Below are positions 26,294-37,900 of a DNA stretch of 64,000 nt, piece after piece. This DNA comes from Cellvibrio sp. PSBB023 (GTDB lineage Bacteria; Pseudomonadota; Gammaproteobacteria; Pseudomonadales; Cellvibrionaceae): positions 4,073,501 through 4,137,500 of the forward strand of contig NZ_CP019799.1 of the NCBI RefSeq assembly GCF_002007605.1, read 5' to 3'. Under the pieces are notes generated by a model that saw only the letters and a program-made list of their open reading frames with translations, was not told the origin of the DNA and searched no databases. The position numbers were made by a program, and so were the translations under genes. Numbering within the stretch: the stretch's first letter is position 1; each line of letters begins with the position of its first letter.

Positions 26294-26788
26294 ATGAGTA
26301 GCGTATGGCAGCAAATATCCAATACGGTAGTGATAGAGTTTTCTGACCTCAAGGACGTCACTGAAATTACCACCATCACCGTCCGTTTATTAATGGCGGC
26401 GTTGTTGGGCGGAATCCTCGGTTTTGAACGCGAGCAGCGTGGCAAAGCGGCCGGGATTAAAACGCACATGCTAGTGTCCATTGGCGCTGCACTGTTTGTG
26501 TTAATTCCCATGCAGGCCGGGCTCTCCGAGTCTGAATTGAGTCGCGTGGTACAGGGTATTATCGCCGGTATAGGTTTTCTGGGGGCGGGCGCCATACTTA
26601 AGGGCACCGATGAAAAAGACCTGAAAGGCTTAACAACGGCCGCCAGTATTTGGCTAACTGCTGCCATCGGCGTCGCGGCTGGTTTAGGGCGCGAATCATC
26701 GGCAATTCTCTGCACCTTGTTGGCGCTGATGATATTAATCGTTATTCCGCGTGTTGCAGAGCTGATGGCCGCCAAACGCAAATTGTAA
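26294..26788 (+). CDS. MgtC/SapB family membrane protein
   Basis: 164 residues from ATG 26294. The MgtC core is complete: RLLMAALLGGILGFEREQRGKAAGIKTHMLVSIGAALFVLI, then GIIAGIGFLGAGAILKG and GLTTAASIWLTAAIGVAAGLG. It has about five membrane segments and lacks the soluble C-terminal ACT-like domain of full-length MgtC, as in the short SapB class. Roles in Mg2+ starvation and envelope homeostasis are known for the family. Its position between ribF and ileS is unusual. Confidence 0.92.
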   Translation: MSSVWQQISNTVVIEFSDLKDVTEITTITVRLLMAALLGGILGFEREQRGKAAGIKTHMLVSIGAALFVLIPMQAGLSESELSRVVQGIIAGIGFLGAGAILKGTDEKDLKGLTTAASIWLTAAIGVAAGLGRESSAILCTLLALMILIVIPRVAELMAAKRKL

Positions 26789-26855
26789 ATGTGTATGGCA
26801 TATTATTGCCGCCGTATATTTTTAAACACCTTTGTTAACAAGTTGACCGTGAATC

Positions 26856-29654
26856 ATGACCGATTACAAAACAACACTGAATTTGCCCAACACCGGTTTT
26901 GCGATGAAAGCAAACCTCGCCCAGCGCGAGCCGGACATGCTCAAACAATGGCAAGCGAGTGATCTGTACCAACAGATTCGCGCTGCACGTGTTGGTCACG
27001 AGCAATTTATTTTGCACGACGGCCCACCCTACGCCAACGGCGATATTCATATCGGTCACGCGGTTAACAAAATCCTCAAAGACATTATCGTCAAAAGCAA
27101 AACCTTAAGTGGTTTTGACGCGCCCTATGTGCCGGGTTGGGACTGCCATGGCCTGCCAATCGAACACAATGTCGAGAAAAAAATCGGCAAGGCAGGCGAT
27201 AAGGTTGATGTAAAGACTTTCCGCAATAAGTGCCGCGAATATGCCGCCAAACAAGTCGAAGGCCAAAAGGCTGATTTTGTGCGCTTGGGAGTTTTAGGTG
27301 AATGGGATAAACCCTATCTCACTATGGATTATAAATTCGAAGCGGACATTATTCGCTCGCTCGGAAAAATTGCTGAAAACGGCCATCTACACAAAGGTTT
27401 TAAACCTGTGTACTGGAGTGTTGTCGGTGGCTCCGCGCTCGCAGAAGCTGAAGTGGAATATCAGGATAAAACCTCATTTTCTATCGATGTAAAATTTGCA
27501 TTTGTCGATCAAGCTGCAATTGAAAAAGCAATTGCCGAGTTGAGTGGCAGTGGGAAAATCTCGTTGGTGATCTGGACAACCACTCCTTGGACTTTACCTG
27601 CGAATCAAGCGGTTTCTGCCAATGCAGAAGTGGACTACGCCTTGGTGCAAGTGGGCGACGAACGTTTGCTGGTGGCTGAGACGTTAATCGGCAGTGTGCT
27701 GGCACGCGCAAAAATTGAAAACCATGTAATCGTTGGCCGTGTAAAAGGCGCTGTATTGGAAAACTTGTTGCTGCAACATCCTTTCTACGCGCGTCAGGTT
27801 CCAGTGATTCTCGGTGATCATGTGACTACTGATGCCGGTACTGGCTTCGTGCATACCGCACCAGATCACGGCGCCGACGACTTTAATGTCGGTGTGAAAT
27901 ACGGCATAGGCACGCTTAACTACATCGATGATCACGGCACCTATCGCCCGAACGTAGAAATCTTTGCGGGCGATCACGTTTACAAAGTGGATGAAAAAGT
28001 AGTTGCGCTTTTAATTGAAAAAAATGCGCTGCTCGCGCAAGGCAAGATTACCCACAGCTTCCCACACTGCTGGCGCACCAAAACCCCGCTGATTTTCCGT
28101 GCAACACCGCAATGGTTTGTGAGCATGAGCAAAAACAATTTGCGTGATCAAGTTGCGCAAGCGGTGGAGTCGGTTGAGTGGGTGCCGGATTGGGGTAAAG
28201 CGCGTATCGATGCCATGCTCGCAACGTCACCGGATTGGTGTATCTCCCGCCAGCGCACTTGGGGTGTTCCCATTGCGTTGTTTGTGAATAAAGAAACGCA
28301 AGAATTGCATCCGGAAACTGCGCGCTTGATTGAAGCCGTTGCGCAAAAAGTCGAGCTGGCCGGAATGGATGCCTGGTTCGAACTGGATGCTGCCGAATTG
28401 CTCGGTGCCGACGCCGATAAGTATCAAAAAGTCACTGATACCTTGGACGTATGGTTTGATTCCGGCGTAACGCATTACGCGGTACTTGAGCAACGCGGTG
28501 GTTTGCGTTTCCCGGCAGATTTGTATCTGGAAGGCTCAGACCAGCACCGCGGTTGGTTCCAGTCATCGCTAAAAACCTCCATGGCGATGCATGGCGTTCC
28601 TCCTTATAAAACCGTGCTGACTCATGGTTTTGTGGTGGACGCGCAAGGGCGCAAAATGTCCAAGTCCATTGGCAATGTAATTCCGCCACAAAAAGTAGTG
28701 AACGACTTGGGCGCGGACGTATTGCGTTTATGGGTTGCTGCAACGGATTTCAGCACTGAGATGAGTGTGTCCGATGAAATTCTGAAGCGCACCGCTGATT
28801 CCTATCGTCGCATTCGCAATACCGCGCGCTTTATCTTGTCCAACCTCACCGGCTTTAATCCGGCAACTGATGCTGTTCCTGTTGAAAATATGTTGCAGTT
28901 GGATCGCTGGATTGTGGCGCGTACAGCACAATTGCAGCAAGACATTATCGCTGCTTACGACAGCTACCAATTGCATTTGATCTACCAAAAACTGCACAAC
29001 TTCTGTGTGGTTGAGTTGGGCGGTTTCTATCTCGATATTATTAAAGATCGCCAATACACCGTAAAAGGTGACGCGCTTGCTCGCCGTTCCGCGCAAACTG
29101 CATTGCATTACGTGATTGAAGCGATGGTGCGCTGGATTGCACCGATTCTAAGTTTCACTGCCGATGAAATCTGGAAAGAAATTGCCGGCGAGCGCGAAGC
29201 GAATGTGTTTGTCGCTGAATGGTATCAATTGCCTGCAATGCCTGTAGATTCCTTTGCTGACAGCTACTGGGAATTGATCGCGCAAGTGAAAGACGCCGTA
29301 AACAAAGTGTTGGAGGCAAAACGCACTGCAGGCGAAGTGGGTGGTTCATTAGGTGCTGAAGTCATTTTGTATTGCGACGAAAAGTTGCACGGCGAATTGC
29401 ACAAACTTGCCAACGAATTGCGCTTTGTATTGATCACATCTACCGCTGAAATTCGCCCACTAGGTGAAGCGCAAAATGCTGAAGCAACCGATATTGCCGG
29501 TTTACAAGTGGCAGTGAAAAAATCCGAACATACAAAGTGTGAGCGCTGCTGGCACCATCGCGCTGACGTGGGTGCCAATGCTGCGCATCCCACTATTTGT
29601 TTGCGCTGTGTTGAAAATGTGGATGGTGCGGGCGAAACCCGTCACTTTGCTTAA
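26856..29654 (+). CDS. ileS: Isoleucyl-tRNA synthetase
   Basis: 932 residues, the usual bacterial type-1 length. Class I signatures: [17 protein letters not shown] (HIGH, near residue 57) and KMSKSIGNV (~600). The CP1 editing domain has [10 protein letters not shown] and [12 protein letters not shown]. The C-terminal zinc finger is CERCWHH ... CLRC. It charges tRNA-Ile and edits valine. Its stop overlaps the lspA start (TAATG). Confidence 0.98.
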   Translation: MTDYKTTLNLPNTGFAMKANLAQREPDMLKQWQASDLYQQIRAARVGHEQFILHDGPPYANGDIHIGHAVNKILKDIIVKSKTLSGFDAPYVPGWDCHGLPIEHNVEKKIGKAGDKVDVKTFRNKCREYAAKQVEGQKADFVRLGVLGEWDKPYLTMDYKFEADIIRSLGKIAENGHLHKGFKPVYWSVVGGSALAEAEVEYQDKTSFSIDVKFAFVDQAAIEKAIAELSGSGKISLVIWTTTPWTLPANQAVSANAEVDYALVQVGDERLLVAETLIGSVLARAKIENHVIVGRVKGAVLENLLLQHPFYARQVPVILGDHVTTDAGTGFVHTAPDHGADDFNVGVKYGIGTLNYIDDHGTYRPNVEIFAGDHVYKVDEKVVALLIEKNALLAQGKITHSFPHCWRTKTPLIFRATPQWFVSMSKNNLRDQVAQAVESVEWVPDWGKARIDAMLATSPDWCISRQRTWGVPIALFVNKETQELHPETARLIEAVAQKVELAGMDAWFELDAAELLGADADKYQKVTDTLDVWFDSGVTHYAVLEQRGGLRFPADLYLEGSDQHRGWFQSSLKTSMAMHGVPPYKTVLTHGFVVDAQGRKMSKSIGNVIPPQKVVNDLGADVLRLWVAATDFSTEMSVSDEILKRTADSYRRIRNTARFILSNLTGFNPATDAVPVENMLQLDRWIVARTAQLQQDIIAAYDSYQLHLIYQKLHNFCVVELGGFYLDIIKDRQYTVKGDALARRSAQTALHYVIEAMVRWIAPILSFTADEIWKEIAGEREANVFVAEWYQLPAMPVDSFADSYWELIAQVKDAVNKVLEAKRTAGEVGGSLGAEVILYCDEKLHGELHKLANELRFVLITSTAEIRPLGEAQNAEATDIAGLQVAVKKSEHTKCERCWHHRADVGANAAHPTICLRCVENVDGAGETRHFA

Positions 29655-30169
29655 TGAATATCAGTGAGTTATTGCCGTTGAAAATTTATCAGAAAGCCTG
29701 GTTTTGGTATGTCGTTGCACTTGTGATAGTGGCATTGGATCAAGTCAGCAAGCATGCAATCGAAGCCGCATTTGAGTATGGCGAAACCTTGGTGTTTACG
29801 TCGTTTTTCAATTTTACCCTGGCCTATAACACCGGCGCGGCATTTAGTTTTCTTGCCGATGCTGGTGGTTGGCAGCGCTGGTTCTTTGCAGTGATTGCGT
29901 TAGTCGCGAGTGTGTTGCTGAGCGTGTGGATCGCGCGTTGCGCCCAACAAAAGCCGCGTGAAGCTTTCGCCCTGGCGTTTATTTTGGGTGGTGCCCTGGG
30001 AAACTTGTACGACCGTATCGTACATGGCCATGTGGTGGATTTTATTGTTGTGCATTACCAGGATAATTATTGGCCTGCATTCAATCTTGCTGATTCGGCG
30101 ATCAGTCTGGGCGCTGCCGTATTGATTATTGATATGTTGTTTAGCAAAGAGAAAAAAGAGAATGCGTGA
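29654..30169 (+). CDS. lspA: Prolipoprotein signal peptidase II
   Basis: 171 residues, four membrane helices. Family boxes: DQVSKH, FNFTLAYNTGAAFSFL, GNLYDRIVHGHVVDFIVV and FNLADSAISLG. The catalytic aspartates are in the last two. It cleaves the signal of diacylglyceryl-modified prolipoproteins, needed for the lipoproteins seen elsewhere in the window (BamD, MbnP-like, LprI-like). One-base overlap with ileS and eight-base overlap with fkpB. Confidence 0.97.
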   Translation: MNISELLPLKIYQKAWFWYVVALVIVALDQVSKHAIEAAFEYGETLVFTSFFNFTLAYNTGAAFSFLADAGGWQRWFFAVIALVASVLLSVWIARCAQQKPREAFALAFILGGALGNLYDRIVHGHVVDFIVVHYQDNYWPAFNLADSAISLGAAVLIIDMLFSKEKKENA

Positions 30170-30611
30170 ATTAGCAATTGGTCCTGGTACTAAAATTACC
30201 CTGCACTTTGCCCTGCAGTTGGACAATGGCGAAATGGTGGACTCCAATTTTGAGCGCGATCCAGCCACCTTTACCGTGGGCGATGGCAACCTTCTGCCCG
30301 GATTTGAAAAAGCCTTGTTTGGTATGTTGGAGGGCGAGCACAAAACCCTAGTGATTAAACCTGAGGATGGTTTTGGTCAGCGCAATCCCAATAATATCCA
30401 GGAAATTGCACGTAGCCAGTTCAGCCCGGATTTGGAGCTGAGTGAAGGCCTGATGCTGTCCTTTGCCGATGCACAAAAAACCGAGCTTCCTGGTGTCGTG
30501 GTGCGATTTGATGACGATGTTGTAGTGGTGGATTTTAATCATCCATTGGCGGGGCGCGATATTTTATTTGAAGTGGCTATCCTTAAAATCGAACCGGTTC
30601 AGGTGCATTAA
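30162..30611 (+). CDS. fkpB: FKBP-type peptidyl-prolyl isomerase, SlpA-like
   Basis: 149 residues from ATG 30162, which lies inside lspA. FKBP half-domains flank an inserted-flap domain: [54 protein letters not shown] and [20 protein letters not shown]. It catalyses proline isomerisation in the cytoplasm. Between lspA and ispH as in E. coli. Confidence 0.95.
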   Translation: MRELAIGPGTKITLHFALQLDNGEMVDSNFERDPATFTVGDGNLLPGFEKALFGMLEGEHKTLVIKPEDGFGQRNPNNIQEIARSQFSPDLELSEGLMLSFADAQKTELPGVVVRFDDDVVVVDFNHPLAGRDILFEVAILKIEPVQVH

Positions 30612-30613
30612 TC

Positions 30614-31552
30614 ATGACCCAAATCAAGCTCGCTAATCCCCGTGGTTTTTGTGCTGGCGTCGATCGCGCAATTGATATTGTAAATCGCGCCCTTGATGTA
30701 TTCGGTGCGCCAATTTATGTGCGCCATGAAGTGGTGCACAATAAATTTGTGGTGGATTCCTTGCGCGAGCGCGGCGCCATTTTTGTTGATGAAGTCGAAC
30801 AGGTTCCCGATGATGTTATTTTGATTTTCAGTGCGCACGGTGTATCACAAGCTGTGCGTCAGGAAGCAGAAGCGCGTGGTTTGCAAGTATTCGATGCAAC
30901 CTGTCCGCTGGTCACTAAAGTGCATATTGAAGTCACTCGCTATAGTCGCGAAGGGCGCGAATGTATTCTGATTGGTCACGAAGGACACCCCGAAGTAGAA
31001 GGCACCATGGGGCAATACAGTGCTGAAAATGGCGGCGCTATTTATCTTGTGGAGGATGAGGCCGATGTTGAGGCACTACAGGTAAATGATGCAGAAAACC
31101 TAGCGTATGTGACCCAAACTACGCTCTCCATGGACGACACGGCAAAAGTCATTGAAGCATTGCGCAATAAGTTTCCCAAAATTCAGGGGCCGCGTCGCGA
31201 CGATATCTGTTACGCCACCACTAATCGCCAGGATGCCGTACGCCAATTGGCCCTGGAGTGCGATCTGGTTCTGGTTGTTGGCTCCCCCAACTCCTCCAAC
31301 TCCAACCGCCTGCGAGAGCTGGCCGAGCGTTGCGGGACAGAAGCCTATCTTATCGATGGCCCCGAAGACATTAATCCTGAATGGATTAAAGACCGCGTTA
31401 GCATCGGCATCACCGCAGGCGCCTCCGCCCCTGAAATATTGGTAAAACAAGTAATCGATAAATTAAAAGCCTGCGGCGCACAAGCCCCTATTGAAATGGA
31501 TGGCACACCGGAAAACATCAGTTTTTCTTTGCCGAAGGCGTTAAGATTGTAA
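30614..31552 (+). CDS. ispH: 4-hydroxy-3-methylbut-2-enyl diphosphate reductase
   Basis: 312 residues. The three [4Fe-4S] cysteines are in [11 protein letters not shown] (~12), [11 protein letters not shown] (~96) and [11 protein letters not shown] (~197). The catalytic Glu lies in [11 protein letters not shown]. It performs the last step of the non-mevalonate isoprenoid pathway, giving IPP and DMAPP. Two bases after the fkpB stop. Convergent with the fimT-like gene, 18 bases apart. Confidence 0.98.
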   Translation: MTQIKLANPRGFCAGVDRAIDIVNRALDVFGAPIYVRHEVVHNKFVVDSLRERGAIFVDEVEQVPDDVILIFSAHGVSQAVRQEAEARGLQVFDATCPLVTKVHIEVTRYSREGRECILIGHEGHPEVEGTMGQYSAENGGAIYLVEDEADVEALQVNDAENLAYVTQTTLSMDDTAKVIEALRNKFPKIQGPRRDDICYATTNRQDAVRQLALECDLVLVVGSPNSSNSNRLRELAERCGTEAYLIDGPEDINPEWIKDRVSIGITAGASAPEILVKQVIDKLKACGAQAPIEMDGTPENISFSLPKALRL

Positions 31553-31570
31553 AACCATGAATCTGCAGGG

Positions 31571-32098
31571 CTATTTGATTTGGTCACATTGCGCCACTGT
31601 TAAGGTTTTTACTCGCGTTCTTCCTCCTCTGGAGATTACCAAGCCATAGCCCTTGCCCTTTATGGTCGGGCAAATATTGAATGTTCCCAGTTGCAATACG
31701 CCCCCATTGCTCTTCCCTACTTTTCGGGCTTCTCCTGTACTTATGAAGGAGATATATTCTTTCACATGGCTATTGGCTTCAATTTTTATTTTGGAAGTTA
31801 CTGCCGTTACCTGCTGTAATATTTCATCATTATTTAATACCCCATCATTATTCTTATCAATAAATAAACTCCAGCCTTGCGTCCAGTCTTTTTGATTTGC
31901 AAATAAAATGGTGCGACTGTTGCTGCTTACTGCCAATGTGCGTGCAGACTCTATGGCGCGTAGTAAGTCATGCATGACGATTTTTGTCTGTGTATGTTTG
32001 ATTTGTTCAGAAAAAGTGGGGGCAGCAATAGAGATGGCTATTGCCAATATAGAGAGTACTGCGATTAATTCGATGAGAGTAATACCCTGCTGTTTCAT
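31571..32098 (-). CDS. fimT: GspH/FimT-type minor pseudopilin, divergent copy
   Basis: 175 residues. Type III signal: KQQG|ITLIELIAVLSILAIAISIAAP, with Glu at mature position 5. A GspH-like body follows (ARTLAVSSNSRTILFANQKDWTQGWSLFIDKNNDGVLNNDE). Ile rather than Phe at position 1 after the cleavage site is a mild deviation. It lies opposite the main minor-pilin operon, which contains a second GspH-type gene, so the two may assemble different pilus tips. It could equally be a second FimU. Confidence 0.85.
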   Translation of the reverse strand: MKQQGITLIELIAVLSILAIAISIAAPTFSEQIKHTQTKIVMHDLLRAIESARTLAVSSNSRTILFANQKDWTQGWSLFIDKNNDGVLNNDEILQQVTAVTSKIKIEANSHVKEYISFISTGEARKVGKSNGGVLQLGTFNICPTIKGKGYGLVISRGGRTRVKTLTVAQCDQIK

Positions 32099-32327
32099 AA
32101 GGTGAACCTTTCCTTGGTATTGGTCGTTGATGCTAACCAGGCTCCTATCAGGGGCCGTTCATACGTCCTTGTTGACCGGATATCGCACTACCAGCTCCAT
32201 TAGAAGCAAGATGTGGTACCGTTAAGCTAAATATAATCAGTGCCTGTTTTGTTGTCTATCCATCTATGAGGGCATTATTGCTATATTAGCTAATCGTCAC
32301 AGTTTTCCTGCATATAGGCAAAAAATA

Positions 32328-32891
32328 ATGAATAGAAACAAAGGGTTTACATTAGTTGAGCTTATGGTGACGGTAGTGGTGGTTTCTATCGTCGTCGCGG
32401 TTGCAATTCCCAGCTTTTCAGATCAGATAAAAAATAATCGTTCAGAGGCGTTGGGCGAAGAATTTGCATCTGCCTTAAATTTTGCCCGCATGGAGGCCGT
32501 AAAGCGCGTTGGCAGAGTATCGTTATGCCCAAGTGACAATGGCGCCGCTTGCACTAATTCTGCTTGGACTGATGGTTGGATCATTTTTGTTGATTATGCT
32601 GCTGCCGATAATGCTGCGCCCTTAACTACGCAAGGCGGCATAAGTAATATTCTTCGGCGATGGAATAAGGCCGCTACTGATAGCGAGATTTCCGTTCAGA
32701 CGAATAATGCTGCGATTAATTATATTCGATTTACAGGTTTGGGGGCTTTGGCCAGATTAAATAATCCTCCTACCCCGGTGGTTGTTGAAGCAAAGCTCAA
32801 TGGGTGTAAAGGTGATAAGGCACGGCGAATCACTGTGGGTGTTTCAGGAATTGTGAATGTGGCGAAGATCGCTTGTGATGCCAATCCTTGA
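32328..32891 (+). CDS. fimU: Type IV pilus minor pilin FimU (GspH family)
   Basis: 187 residues. Prepilin peptidase site NKG|FTLVELMVTVVVVSIVVAVAIPS, then the GspH pattern (NFARMEAVKRVGRVSLCPSDNG ... WTDGWIIFVD). First gene of the fimU-pilVWXY1E operon, which builds the pilus priming complex. Preceded by a 229-base divergent promoter region. Confidence 0.9.
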   Translation: MNRNKGFTLVELMVTVVVVSIVVAVAIPSFSDQIKNNRSEALGEEFASALNFARMEAVKRVGRVSLCPSDNGAACTNSAWTDGWIIFVDYAAADNAAPLTTQGGISNILRRWNKAATDSEISVQTNNAAINYIRFTGLGALARLNNPPTPVVVEAKLNGCKGDKARRITVGVSGIVNVAKIACDANP

Positions 32892-32903
32892 GGAATTTTT
32901 ATT

Positions 32904-33302
32904 GTGACGAAAACGATTGATTTACAGCGGGGCGTAGGCCTAATTGAGGTGCTGGTAGCAGTGCTTTTGATGGGAACATCATTGCTGGCAATTTCCGCTC
33001 TACAAGTCCGATCTCTTCAACAAAATCACGAGGCGTTAATAAGAACACAAGCCAATATTTTGGCTTACGACATATTAGAGCGAGTAAGGATGGCTAGCCC
33101 CATGGCTCCCGGTGCTCTTGTCTTGCCTGTCCAAGATGATATGGATGACCTTGCAGAAAACTTACTCCCTAATGGGGTGGTAAATTTGAATTGCAATGCG
33201 GGTCGATTGTGTACGATTACACTTACCTGGAGTGAGTTTACTCGTACAGAAGATGACGCAGATCAGCAGGCATCCACATTTACCTATAGCACACGACTTT
33301 AG
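32904..33302 (+). CDS. pilV: Type IV pilus minor pilin PilV
   Basis: 132 residues from GTG 32904, 12 bases after fimU. The N-terminus LQRG|VGLIEVLVAVLLMGTSLLAISALQ is a PilV-type signal, with Val instead of Phe after the cleavage site. The short body has a Cys pair (NCNAGRLC). Shorter than P. aeruginosa PilV (~185), but complete to its stop. Confidence 0.88.
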   Translation: MTKTIDLQRGVGLIEVLVAVLLMGTSLLAISALQVRSLQQNHEALIRTQANILAYDILERVRMASPMAPGALVLPVQDDMDDLAENLLPNGVVNLNCNAGRLCTITLTWSEFTRTEDDADQQASTFTYSTRL

Positions 33303-33310
33303 GATTTTTT

Positions 33311-34312
33311 ATGCGCTTCCAAAAAGGCTTATCTCTCGTTGAGTTGATGATAGCAATAACCCTGGGCTTAATATTGATGACTGGGGTAATTCAGTTATTT
33401 ATATCCAGTAAAGATACGTTTCGTACTCAGCAGGCAACATCTAGAGTGCAAGAGACAGGGCGCTTAGCGGTAGAGTTTATTAATCGTGATCTGCGAATGG
33501 CTGGCTTTACTGGTTTTCGGGGAAGAATATCCGCAATAAGCAATAAAATTGCGCCAGTCAATTATGCAAATGATTATGTAAATGGTGTTTCTGTTATAGC
33601 GAGCAATTCTGCAGCCGATATAGCACCGATGAATGGTACTAATGTACTAGTTATTCGGGGGGCGCTGGCAGGTGAGAGTTCAGCATTGATTTTGCCTGCA
33701 GAAGCGGGGTTGCTTACTGTCACTTTGAGAAGTACAGAGGTTGGAGCATGCAGTGATGGTGCTACTCGGTATAACGGGCTTTGCCCAACTGATGATTTAA
33801 TGATAGCTGATTATCAGAAAACTGTTGTGTTTAAACCTACATCCATTGCTCCTAGCGGTGCTACGTTACAAATAAAATATGCAGGTGGATGGGGGGGCGA
33901 CTATCTAAACTATAAAGAGTATTTCACTATAGGTGCTCAGATATCTTCTGCTCAAACTGTCTCTTATTTTGTTCGCGAAGGTGTATCAGGGCGACCAAGT
34001 TTGTTTCAGCGCATTAATTCAGGAGCTGCAGTAGAGTTATTGGAAGGTGTTGCCAATATTGCCGCTAGCTATAATCGTTTTAGTAATCCGAATGCTTATT
34101 TAGATGCGATTGGAACACTCGATGGATTGTGGAATAACCAGAGTGACCCTGTCATCAGTATGCAAATAGAGCTGCTTGTCGAAAGCATTGACGATCGTGT
34201 GTTGGATGAAAAACAAACCTACCGGTTTAATAATCAAAATATTCCAGCAGATGACTTCCGGCTACGTCAGGTTTTTGCAACCACGGTTGCATTGCGGAAT
34301 CAATTGCCTTAG
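33311..34312 (+). CDS. pilW: Type IV pilus minor pilin PilW
   Basis: 333 residues. FQKG|LSLVELMIAITLGLILMTGVIQLFISSK is the class III signal and helix, and the body matches PilW in length. It contains FINRDLRMAGFTGF near 60 and the C-terminal YRFNNQNIPADDFRLRQVFATTVALRN typical of the family. Eight bases after pilV. Confidence 0.92.
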   Translation: MRFQKGLSLVELMIAITLGLILMTGVIQLFISSKDTFRTQQATSRVQETGRLAVEFINRDLRMAGFTGFRGRISAISNKIAPVNYANDYVNGVSVIASNSAADIAPMNGTNVLVIRGALAGESSALILPAEAGLLTVTLRSTEVGACSDGATRYNGLCPTDDLMIADYQKTVVFKPTSIAPSGATLQIKYAGGWGGDYLNYKEYFTIGAQISSAQTVSYFVREGVSGRPSLFQRINSGAAVELLEGVANIAASYNRFSNPNAYLDAIGTLDGLWNNQSDPVISMQIELLVESIDDRVLDEKQTYRFNNQNIPADDFRLRQVFATTVALRNQLP

Positions 34313-34324
34313 TAGGTGAAACAG

Positions 34325-34882
34325 ATGCAATTCAAATTACACAGCAACACAATGAAACAACGCCAAGCAGGTGCCGTTCTGATTGTGGCATTGGTAATGG
34401 TGCTTTTAATGACAATAGTAGGCGTGTCGGCAATTAAAGGAAGTAACTTGCAGGAATTAATGGCGGGCAATGTGCGTGATAAGCAAATATCTTTTCAAGC
34501 TGCCGAGGCCGCTTTGCGTGATGCTGAGGCATCTGTTAATGGTGTAAATCCCCCAAACATTGGTGGCGCTACAGTGGGGTTCGTTGAGCAAATTGCTGCC
34601 GGCTCGGTGTCGTCTCATTGGCGCAATAATTTTGTGTGGTTTGATAAAACAACACAATTCTCTGTTCTCACTGATATGGATTTGAAGATGATCCATGACA
34701 AACCCCGATATGTGGTAGAGAAGCTGGATGTTACTTATGTGCCGGGATCAGATGGTCGTGCAGTTGATCTCCTTGGTGTGCAAAATGCGCCAGAAATTAT
34801 GATTTATAGAATTACTGGGCGGGGAGTTGGAGTAACCGATAGCTCTATTACCTATTTGCAGTCGCTATACCGGCGGCAGTAA
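34325..34882 (+). CDS. pilX: Type IV pilus assembly protein PilX
   Basis: 185 residues from ATG 34325 (an AGGTG ribosome site; GTG 34316 is the alternative). The PilX-type N-terminus is QRQAGAVLIVALVMVLLMTIVGVSAIKGSNLQELMAGN, followed by FQAAEAALRDAE. Works with PilV, PilW, FimU and PilY1 in pilus initiation. Confidence 0.9.
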   Translation: MQFKLHSNTMKQRQAGAVLIVALVMVLLMTIVGVSAIKGSNLQELMAGNVRDKQISFQAAEAALRDAEASVNGVNPPNIGGATVGFVEQIAAGSVSSHWRNNFVWFDKTTQFSVLTDMDLKMIHDKPRYVVEKLDVTYVPGSDGRAVDLLGVQNAPEIMIYRITGRGVGVTDSSITYLQSLYRRQ

Positions 34883-34950
34883 TAGAGATACCTGCTGTAA
34901 TTCTATATTTTCCCTGAAACTCTTTTTGAACCCGCAGTGAGGCAATCTCC

Positions 34951-37900
34951 ATGGGCAGTCTGAAAATTGGTGCCATATTTGTGCTGTATTGTATTGGGGT
35001 TATTTATTCTGCCAATACTCATGCAATTGCGCTTTCACAGAAACCATTATTCCTTACATCGGGTGCAGAGCCTAACTTGATGTTTATATTAGATGATTCT
35101 GGGTCGATGCAATTTGAAATTACACCAGAAAAATACCGTATGGGGAGTTCTGCGAATACTGTTTTTGCATTTCCTGCTGCGAATGGGTATTACGGAAATA
35201 ATGCATTCAATACACGTGCGGTGGCGCCGGGAGATCGATCTGTCTACGGTAAGTTGTTTCGCTCCAAAATTAATGCAAGCTACTATGATCCATCCAAGCG
35301 CTATACCCCTTGGGTGGCTGCGGATGGCTCCACTATGCCTAATGCCAGCCCAACATGTGCATTGCATAATCCTATGAACTCAGGAACAGATGAGACTAAA
35401 TGTCGCAATTTGACAAGCAATGGTACTCGTAATTTTGCAGGCAGAACTTCTATTTGGGTCAGCTGTACCGGGCTTGGTAATTGTTCAACCATCGCGGCCA
35501 ATACCAATAATAGCTGGACATACTATCCTGCAACCTATTATTGGTACTCTGGCTCTAGTGCCGCAGGGCAAGAATGGGTTGATGCGAACTATACAGAAGT
35601 AAAAATCCAAGGCGCAACAAGTACCTATACTGGGCACGGACGTACTAGTGAAAACCGTACAGACTGTAATGTTAATGCAGGAATAACTGTTTGTACTTAT
35701 GCACAAGAAATTCAGAACTTTGCAAATTGGTACACTTATTATCGTTCACGAGTGCTCACCGCTCGAGCAGGAATCGGGCGCGCCTTTTCAAGCCAGCAGG
35801 ATGATATCCGTGTTGGTTTTGGAACAATCAATCGTGGCTCTAATACTATTGATGGTGTTAGCACTGCCATTATTAAAACAGGTGTAAGGAAGTTTGATTC
35901 TGCGCGGAAAACATCGTTTATAAATGAACTTTACACAGTACCGATTGATGGTGGTACACCTTTGCCCTACGCCCTTGAAACAGTAGGAAAGTATTTTGAG
36001 CGTGCAGATAACAACGGTCCATGGTCAAAAAGCCCGGGAAGTGGTGATGCAACAGCACACGTAGCATGCCGAGCTAGCTACGCGTTACTGATGTCCGATG
36101 GTTATTGGACTAGTACAGTTGACTCGGTAGGTAATGCCGATAATGCCAATGGCGATGTAATTACTAATCACACGCCTGGTACTGCTTTCAATACAACTTA
36201 TCAATACAAGCCATCAGCTCCATTCGCTGACAATCAATCTAACAGTTTGGCTGATGTGGCTATGGCTTACTGGAAAAAGGATTTGCGTCCAACTCTTGCA
36301 AATAAGGTGAAACCCAATCAGGTTGATCCTGCTTTTTGGCAGCATATGACAACTTTTACAATTGGTTTGGGAGTTGAGGGAAATATATCTCCTGTACCTA
36401 ATGTTGCAGAGTCAATCTTAAAAGGCATCAATATTCCTTGGCCTAACTTAGTCGCCTCCGCTGAAGATGGGACTAAGGTTGATGACATGGTGCATGCGGC
36501 AATTAATGGAAGAGGCGACTTTTTTAGTGCAAGTGAGCCTGATATTTTTGCAAAGCGTCTGTCCGGATTATTGCAGGATATTAGTGCTAGAAAAAACAAC
36601 AATGCGGCTGCGGCCGCGGCCAACTCAACTAGCTTAAATACTGGTAGCGTTATTTATAATGCATTGTTTGATAGCACCAATTGGACTGGCGAATTGAAGG
36701 CAACTTCTTTGAAGCCCGATGGTACTTTTGGTAATTTACTGTGGAGTGCTTCTATTCCTAATGCATCTAACAGGAATATATATACTTTCAATGGTGTAGT
36801 TGGAAAAGAGTTTCGCTGGGGAAATTTGACTGCTGATCAGAAGACTGCATTAAATGCGGGTGGTGACAATACTATCGGCGAAGCTCGATTAAATTGGGTG
36901 CGAGGCGTTAATGAGATTGCGCCAACTAATCCAGCTGATTTGCGTTCAAGGCTTGATGAAACATCAAATAGCCTTAAGTTGTTAGGTGATATTGTTAACT
37001 CCGATCCTGCTTATGCAGGTACGAATAATATGCGTTACGATAGATTGCCAGCTGAGTTGGGCGGTAATGATTACTTGGAGTACTACAATACTAAAAAGAA
37101 AAATCGACGCGAAATGATTTATGTTGGTGCAAATGATGGAATGATGCATGCGTTCAATGCTCGTACTAGCATTAGTGATGCAGTCCCTGCGGGTAGAGAA
37201 ATGTTTTCATATGTGCCTACGCAGGTAATACCACATCTTCCTAATCTGGCTTCAGCTTCTTACGGGAAAGATAATGCGCATTTGCATAGGTATCTGGTAG
37301 ATGGACCTATTTATATCTCCGATGCCTACATCGGCGGTAAGTGGCGTAATATTCTCGTTGGTTCTTTAGGTGCTGGTGGTAGAGGCATTTATGTACTGGA
37401 TGTAACTGATCCTGACAACTTTGGTGCATCAAATGTATTATTTGAGCTTACACAGGCTCAATACCCAGAATTGGGAAATATCACTCGTCTACCAGTTATT
37501 GCACCTGCTAAAGATAATCGCTGGAAGATTTTTGTTGGTAATGGATATAACTCTAGTAAAGACGGTCTTGCTCGTGCTTATTTGGGCGTGATCGATATTG
37601 AGGATGAATGGAAGCGTGCGTCTAACAATGGTATAGGTGCTACTCGTACTGTATTTATCGCAACAGATGGCGTTAGTGAAAGCGCTTTATCCCAACCTGC
37701 ATTATTACCTGACCCCAACGGTTATATTACATATGCCTATGCTGGGGATATGAGAGGAAACCTGTGGAAGTTTGACTTGTCTTCATCCTCAGGTGGATCA
37801 TCATGGAAGTCTGCTTATGGAACAACGCCATTATTTGTGGCTAGTCGAAATGGTGTGCGTCAACCTATCACGGCAAGCCCAACACTGGGTTTTAACTCGG

